This document shows positions 59,463-64,000 of a stretch of DNA of 64,000 bases, in pieces. A model generated the notes under the pieces. It did no database searches and was not told the origin of the DNA. It worked only from the letters and a program-made list of their open reading frames with translations. Position 1 is the stretch's first letter; each line of letters starts with the position of its first letter. Made by a program: the position numbers and the translations under genes. Where the stretch lies: the NCBI RefSeq assembly GCF_002900095.1, contig NZ_LLKN01000002.1, positions 930,001 through 994,000 of the forward strand, in the 5' to 3' direction. Source of the DNA: Salegentibacter mishustinae. GTDB lineage: Bacteria > Bacteroidota > Bacteroidia > Flavobacteriales > Flavobacteriaceae.

Positions 59463-61331
59463 TTATCGATTAATTATAAAAGGTTCCCCGCTTAATGGTT
59501 TTGCATACTCTTCTTCAAGACTGTTGTTTAAGATCCAGTCTTCCATATCTGTTCGGGTTATTTCTTTTTTAATATATTTTTCAACCATTAGGCTTGCAAT
59601 TCTTCCTGCATAACGGCTTCCCCAATATCCGTTTTCTACAAATACGGCAATTGCTATTTTGGGGTTATCTACCGGTGCAAAAGCCACAAAAATGGAGTGA
59701 TCTGTAAGTTGGGTTCGCTTACCATCTATTTTTGTGTAGTTTTCAGCAGTACCGGTTTTTCCGGCAATTTCAATACCCGGTATTTGCAAACTTCTGGCGG
59801 TACCATTTTTATAAACCTCGTGCATTCCTTCAACTACTGGATCAAAATGCTCTCTGTCTATAGTAGTTTGATTCTTCACCGTGAATTTTTCTTCCTTTAT
59901 AGGGTCTCCATCAATTTCTTTTAAAATATGCGGAGTATAATACCAGCCACGATTGGCAATGGTGGCTGTCATGTTCGCTAATTGAATAGGAGTCATTAAA
60001 ATTTCACCCTGGCCAATGGCATTAGAAATTGTAGCCGTAGAGTACCACTTATAGGTTGGGTAATTATAAATTCGGTTATAATAATCGGCATCGGGTATTT
60101 TTCCCGGTCTACCGGTACTGAGGTCATTCCCCATAAACTGCCCAAGTCCAAAACTTTGTAAGTGCTTGTTCCATGTGTCCATTCCTTCCTGCGGAGTTGG
60201 ATATTTTTCTATCGTTTTTCGATAAACCTGAGCAAAGTAAGAATTACAGGAGTGTGCAATTCCCGGCACCAAATTAAGTGGACTGGGATGCGAGTGGCAT
60301 CCTAAAGGGCGTCTTGCACCATAATGGTAACCATTATTACAGGAGAATCTGTCGTCTGTATCTATAACTCCTTCCTGAAGTGCTATTAGTCCGGTTAAGG
60401 TTTTAAAAGGAGATCCGGGAGGGTATTCGGCTAAAAGTCCGCGATCGTAAAGTGGCTGGGCAATAGAATCGTAGTAAAGTCTGGTGTAGTTGGGAGATCT
60501 CTTGCGGCCCACCAGTAATGCCGGATCGTAAGTGGGAGCAGTTACCAAAGATAGAATTTCACCGCTTTCTGGCTCTATGGCAACAATTCCGCCGCGTTTG
60601 TTTTTCATTAATTTTTCTCCATAGGCCTGAAGCTCGGCATCTATGGTAATGCTGATATCCTTTCCTTTGGTTGGCAATGTATCGTAAATACCGTCTTTAT
60701 ATGGCCCAATATCCCGGTTAAACCTATCTTTCTGAATGTATTTCACCCCTTTCTCACCACGTAGTAATTCTTCGTAAACTTTTTCTACACCACTTCGGCC
60801 AATAAGGTCACCAGAAATATAATACGGGTCTTCGTTAACTTTCTTCTGATTTACCTGTGCAATATAACCCAGCACATTTGCGCTGTGGTCTACCTGGTAA
60901 TCTCTTAAGGAACGCTTTTGAATATAGAAACCTTCATATTTACGCATTTTCTCCTGTAAATAGGCATATTCAGCTTTGGTAAGCTGCGGAATAATTACCG
61001 AAGGAAGAATAGGCGAGTAGATCTTTGCTTTATCTAGGCGACGGCCCAGTTCCTCAGGTTCTATGCTTAGAATCTTACAAAATTCGGTAGTGTCAAAAGG
61101 TTTTAGGTTTCTGGGAATCGCCATCACATCGTAAGAAGGCTGGTTAGAAACCATTAATTTCCCATTTCTGTCAGAAATATAACCGCGTTGCGGATAATCG
61201 TAAACAACTTCTATGGCATTATCCTGCGATCTTACCGCAAGAGAATCGTCCATTATTTGTAAATAGAAAAGACGGGCAAGAAAAATAAGGCCCGTGGTAA
61301 AGATAATAATGTAAAGAAGTAATTTTCTCAT
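59463..61331 (-). CDS. mrdA: Penicillin-binding protein 2 (transpeptidase MrdA)
   Basis: 622 residues. N-terminal TM helix (about 3-20), a PBP dimerisation domain (about 50-210) and a transpeptidase domain with SxxK as GSPFKTLTG, SxN as SCNSYFAQ, and KTG as AGKTGTAEN. It cross-links peptidoglycan during elongation together with RodA. Its ATG overlaps mreD by four bases. Length fits PBP2. Confidence 0.95.
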   Translation of the reverse strand: MRKLLLYIIIFTTGLIFLARLFYLQIMDDSLAVRSQDNAIEVVYDYPQRGYISDRNGKLMVSNQPSYDVMAIPRNLKPFDTTEFCKILSIEPEELGRRLDKAKIYSPILPSVIIPQLTKAEYAYLQEKMRKYEGFYIQKRSLRDYQVDHSANVLGYIAQVNQKKVNEDPYYISGDLIGRSGVEKVYEELLRGEKGVKYIQKDRFNRDIGPYKDGIYDTLPTKGKDISITIDAELQAYGEKLMKNKRGGIVAIEPESGEILSLVTAPTYDPALLVGRKRSPNYTRLYYDSIAQPLYDRGLLAEYPPGSPFKTLTGLIALQEGVIDTDDRFSCNNGYHYGARRPLGCHSHPSPLNLVPGIAHSCNSYFAQVYRKTIEKYPTPQEGMDTWNKHLQSFGLGQFMGNDLSTGRPGKIPDADYYNRIYNYPTYKWYSTATISNAIGQGEILMTPIQLANMTATIANRGWYYTPHILKEIDGDPIKEEKFTVKNQTTIDREHFDPVVEGMHEVYKNGTARSLQIPGIEIAGKTGTAENYTKIDGKRTQLTDHSIFVAFAPVDNPKIAIAVFVENGYWGSRYAGRIASLMVEKYIKKEITRTDMEDWILNNSLEEEYAKPLSGEPFIINR

Positions 61332-61834
61332 CTATATTTTTTGCTGAAAACTGCTAAACTAAGCATGATCATAATAACACTGAAGATCCCTGAAAATAAC
61401 GTTTTCTTGAGAACTATTATTATATGACTTAAGCTAAACATTTCCAAGAAAAATAATATAAAATGATGGATTAAAATACTAATAAAAATATAGCTTAATC
61501 TTGCCCCAATTGGGGTGGTAGAAAGTCTTAAGTTTTGATGGTCATAACTTATTCCAAATGAAAATCTAAGCAAGTTAGGTCTAATAAAAGCAATTACTGT
61601 ACAGGCAGCTGCGTGAATCCCGCCACTATCCTCAAAAAGATCTATACTAAAGCCTAATAAAAATGCCAGGACTAAAAAAATGCTTTGGTTTCCATTAAAT
61701 GGGTAAAGCAAGATAAACAGGACGTATAGATATGGATTTATATAACCCAGAAAATTAATATTGTTGAGGATTAGTACCTGTATAAATACTAAGCCAACAA
61801 ACCTGATGATATTTTTTAGAATACTATTGTTCAT
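61328..61834 (-). CDS. mreD: Rod-shape-determining protein MreD
   Basis: 168 residues, five to six predicted helices, e.g. VGLVFIQVLILNNINFLGYINPYLYVLFILLYPF; the NPYLYVLFILLYP part is MreD-like. Divergent in sequence as MreD usually is, so recognition depends on its position between mreC (overlapping 11 bases) and mrdA. It scaffolds the elongasome. Confidence 0.87.
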   Translation of the reverse strand: MNNSILKNIIRFVGLVFIQVLILNNINFLGYINPYLYVLFILLYPFNGNQSIFLVLAFLLGFSIDLFEDSGGIHAAACTVIAFIRPNLLRFSFGISYDHQNLRLSTTPIGARLSYIFISILIHHFILFFLEMFSLSHIIIVLKKTLFSGIFSVIMIMLSLAVFSKKYR

Positions 61835-62651
61835 CTTCCTGCTCCTCTAATTCCAGTATTTCTTCCCGCTCCAGGTTCTCGATAACATACACATAACCAA
61901 TATTGGTCATATCATTAAAGAGCTTAACATTAATAGTGTAATAACTCTCGCTTTGGTCTAATTTAAAATCTTCAATGCTACCAATAGGAATTCCTTCAGG
62001 AAAAATTAAAGATTTACCTCCGGTTACAATGGTATCTCCCTCTTTAACAGGTGCCTGCCTGGGAACATCAATTAACTGTACAATATTGGGGTTTTTGCCA
62101 TTCCATATTAAACTTCCAAAATGATTGGTTTTACTCAATTGGGCATTAATCCGGGATTCTGAATTCAATATGGAAATTACCCGGGAAAACCTGTTGTTAA
62201 CCCTGTCTATAATTCCAATTACTCCTTTGCTGGTAATAACTCCAAATTCAGATTTTATGCCGGCTTCTTTTCCCTGGTTAAGGGTTAGGAAATTATTTCG
62301 CTTGGCATAATTATTATTAATCACTCTTGCAGTTCTAAAATAATAAGTGCCATCAAAACTGGAAGTATCGGTATAGTTTTCTACCGAAATTGTGTCGTTT
62401 AAATTGGTGAGTACGTTACGCAACTGCTTATTCTCTTCCATGAGTCGCTTGTTGTACTCATCTAAATGCATGTACTTATCAAAATCGTTAGCCCAGGAAT
62501 AGATGCCACCGGTAAGACTGTTGGCCGAACTTATAAAGCTACTCTTGTGATAAGAATGGGTTTGAATAGTGAAAAATACAGCTAATGACAGCAGAAATAA
62601 GAATAGAATATTATTCTTATTCCGAATAAGAAAATTGAAAATTTGCTGCAT
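61824..62651 (-). CDS. mreC: Rod-shape-determining protein MreC
   Basis: 275 residues. N-terminal TM (about 14-30), a coiled coil (about 60-95, DEYNKRLMEENKQLRNVLTNLND), and two beta-barrels ending KEGDTIVTGGKSLIFPEGIPIGSIEDF, which is the MreC signature. Periplasmic scaffold linking MreB to PBP2 and RodA. It overlaps mreD and follows mreB by 15 bp. Confidence 0.92.
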   Translation of the reverse strand: MQQIFNFLIRNKNNILFLFLLSLAVFFTIQTHSYHKSSFISSANSLTGGIYSWANDFDKYMHLDEYNKRLMEENKQLRNVLTNLNDTISVENYTDTSSFDGTYYFRTARVINNNYAKRNNFLTLNQGKEAGIKSEFGVITSKGVIGIIDRVNNRFSRVISILNSESRINAQLSKTNHFGSLIWNGKNPNIVQLIDVPRQAPVKEGDTIVTGGKSLIFPEGIPIGSIEDFKLDQSESYYTINVKLFNDMTNIGYVYVIENLEREEILELEEQEDEQ

Positions 62652-62666
62652 AAAAAACTACTTCTC

Positions 62667-63695
62667 CTACTTTATCAAAATTCCCTTATATCTATTTAGG
62701 GTTTTTAAGCATATTCCGGTTCCTCTTACTACCGCTCTTAATGGATCTTCGGCGATATAAACCGGAAGATCGGTTTTTTGAGATAACCTTTTATCCAAAC
62801 CTCTAAGCATAGATCCACCACCAGCAAGATAAATACCGGTATTGTAAATATCGGCAGCAAGTTCTGGAGGGGTTTGCGATAAGGTTTCCATTACCGCATC
62901 CTCAATCCTTAGAATTGATTTATCCAGGGCTTTAGCAATTTCACGATAAGAAATGTTTACCTGTTTGGGTTTTCCTGTTAAAAGGTCACGTCCCTGAACA
63001 CTCATTTCTTCTGGCGGAACTTCTAAATCTTCAGTCGCTGCACCAATCTGTATTTTTATTTTTTCAGCAGTACGCTCTCCAACATATAAGTTGTGCTGTG
63101 TACGCATATAATAAACAATATCATTTGTAAATACATCACCGGCGATTTTAACCGATTTATCGCAAACAATCCCGCCAAGCGCAATTACGGCGATTTCGGT
63201 AGTACCACCACCTATGTCTACGATCATATTTCCTTTAGGCTGCATAATATCTACGCCAATACCAATTGCAGCCGCCATAGGCTCGTGAATAAGGTAAACC
63301 TCTTTCCCGTTCACACGCTCTGCACTTTCTTTTACCGCACGCATTTCTACTTCGGTAATGCCAGATGGAATACAAATTACCATTCTAAGCGCCGGCGTAA
63401 ACATCTTCTTTTTAAGCGCCGGAATTTCTTTAATGAACATGGTGAGCATTTTCTCACTAGCATCAAAATCGGCAATTACCCCATCTTTCAATGGGCGAAT
63501 GGTTTTTATATTCTCATGGGTTTTTCCCTGCATCATCGCAGCTTCTTTCCCTACTGCGGTTATTTTTCCCGTAGTACGGTCTCTTGCAACAATAGAGGGA
63601 CTGTCTACCACCACCTTATCATTATGAATTATAAGGGTGTTCGCAGTTCCTAAATCTATTGCTATTTCTTCAATGAGAAAGTCAAAAAATCCCAT
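62667..63695 (-). CDS. mreB: Rod-shape-determining protein MreB (actin-like)
   Basis: 342 residues. The start IAIDLGTANTLI is the actin-fold phosphate-1 motif; IVDIGGGTTEIAVIALGG is phosphate-2; and LAGGGSMLRGLD is the adenosine motif. MreB forms membrane filaments that orient cell-wall synthesis. First gene in the minus-strand shape operon, 38 bp after the purH stop, so promoter signals may lie inside or ahead of purH. Confidence 0.97.
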   Translation of the reverse strand: MGFFDFLIEEIAIDLGTANTLIIHNDKVVVDSPSIVARDRTTGKITAVGKEAAMMQGKTHENIKTIRPLKDGVIADFDASEKMLTMFIKEIPALKKKMFTPALRMVICIPSGITEVEMRAVKESAERVNGKEVYLIHEPMAAAIGIGVDIMQPKGNMIVDIGGGTTEIAVIALGGIVCDKSVKIAGDVFTNDIVYYMRTQHNLYVGERTAEKIKIQIGAATEDLEVPPEEMSVQGRDLLTGKPKQVNISYREIAKALDKSILRIEDAVMETLSQTPPELAADIYNTGIYLAGGGSMLRGLDKRLSQKTDLPVYIAEDPLRAVVRGTGICLKTLNRYKGILIK

Positions 63696-63733
63696 GGTTT
63701 ATTTGGTATTGAGGTTTGGTAAATGTACTAAAA

Positions 63734-64000
63734 TTAATGTTTAAAATGGCGTGTTCCAGTCATCACCATCGCTATATTATTTTCGTTGCAATAATCTATA
63801 CTAAGTTGATCTTTTATTGATCCTCCCGGCTGAATTACCGCTGAAATTCCTTCGTTTCCGGCAATCTCCACACAATCAGGAAATGGGAAAAATGCATCAC
63901 TCGCCATTACCGCTCCTTTTAAACTGAAATTAAAAGATTTTGCCTTCTCGATACTTTGTTTTAAAGCGTCTACACGAGAAGTTTGCCCGGTACCGCTGGC
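63734..64000 (-). CDS. purH: Bifunctional purine biosynthesis protein PurH, C-terminal end
   Basis: The last 88 codons: [83 protein letters not shown], the end of the AICAR formyltransferase domain. FFPFPD and IQPGGSIKD are diagnostic. PurH runs the last two steps to IMP. The 5' part lies beyond the window; the stop is 38 bp from mreB. Confidence 0.95.
   Translation of the reverse strand, partial: ASGTGQTSRVDALKQSIEKAKSFNFSLKGAVMASDAFFPFPDCVEIAGNEGISAVIQPGGSIKDQLSIDYCNENNIAMVMTGTRHFKH

Noticed and set aside
1-64000. Prophage or integrative element
   Set aside because: I saw no integrase, phage structural or conjugation genes; most genes are conserved core functions.

Overview
The window is a stretch of chromosome from a member of the Bacteroidota, most likely family Flavobacteriaceae (marine Gramella/Salegentibacter/Zunongwangia type). 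This is inferred from the AT-rich composition, the Bacteroidota promoter signature TTTG-N19-21-TATATTTG in front of both tRNA genes, a DNA polymerase III alpha subunit with an N-terminal proofreading exonuclease, a long acidic tail on ribosomal protein S16, a GYDIA-type GHMP kinase beside HMG-CoA reductase, and many lipoproteins with short lipobox signals. Genus is not fixed by the sequence.

Layout. 1-1.4 kb: the end of a YceI-like protein and ftsX. 1.5-1.8 kb: a repeat-rich spacer. 1.8-9.9 kb: panE, then a glycogen cluster on the minus strand (glgA, glgC, glgB, GH31 alpha-glucosidase). 10.2-20.2 kb: translation and replication genes (leuS, rimM, rpsP, two ferritin-like four-helix proteins, dnaE). 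20.5-24.8 kb: thioredoxin, a DUF58 protein, tRNA-Asp, glucokinase, a universal stress protein and a 58-residue histone-H1-like protein. 24.9-33.9 kb: the transport-rich accessory part, with a MacAB-like exporter, a glyoxalase-family gene beside a nonsense-mutated HxlR regulator, and a Crp/Fnr regulator followed by a TolC/HlyD/ABC-2-permease efflux operon.

33.9-35.3 kb is the most unusual part. A promoter and rod-like hairpin suggest a small RNA. Next comes a tandem array, with a 371-bp period, of small GIY-YIG nuclease genes stacked behind tRNA-Phe. Each unit ends in a copy of the tRNA 3' end whose T-loop is replaced by a REP-like palindrome. Palindromes of the same family occur elsewhere in the window, including directly behind tRNA-Asp.

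35.4-43.1 kb: coaX, an outer-membrane protein, a TPR protein, lptC, a small membrane protein, a CNNM/CorC-type protein and a PpiD/SurA-like isomerase, forming an envelope-biogenesis operon with an intrinsic terminator buried inside lptC. 43.1-49.4 kb: mevalonate-pathway genes, dipeptidyl peptidase IV and a peptide transporter. 49.5-49.9 kb: two small double-glycine-leader peptides. 50.1-64 kb: a thioredoxin-like protein, comEC, NlpC/P60 lipoprotein, lpxB, surE, C-terminal processing protease, the cell-shape operon mreB-mreC-mreD-mrdA-rodA, and the end of purH.

Most of the window is conserved housekeeping DNA. The novelty lies in the tRNA-Phe/GIY-YIG/REP array, the small-RNA candidate, the double-glycine peptide pair and the attenuator-like hairpin inside lptC.
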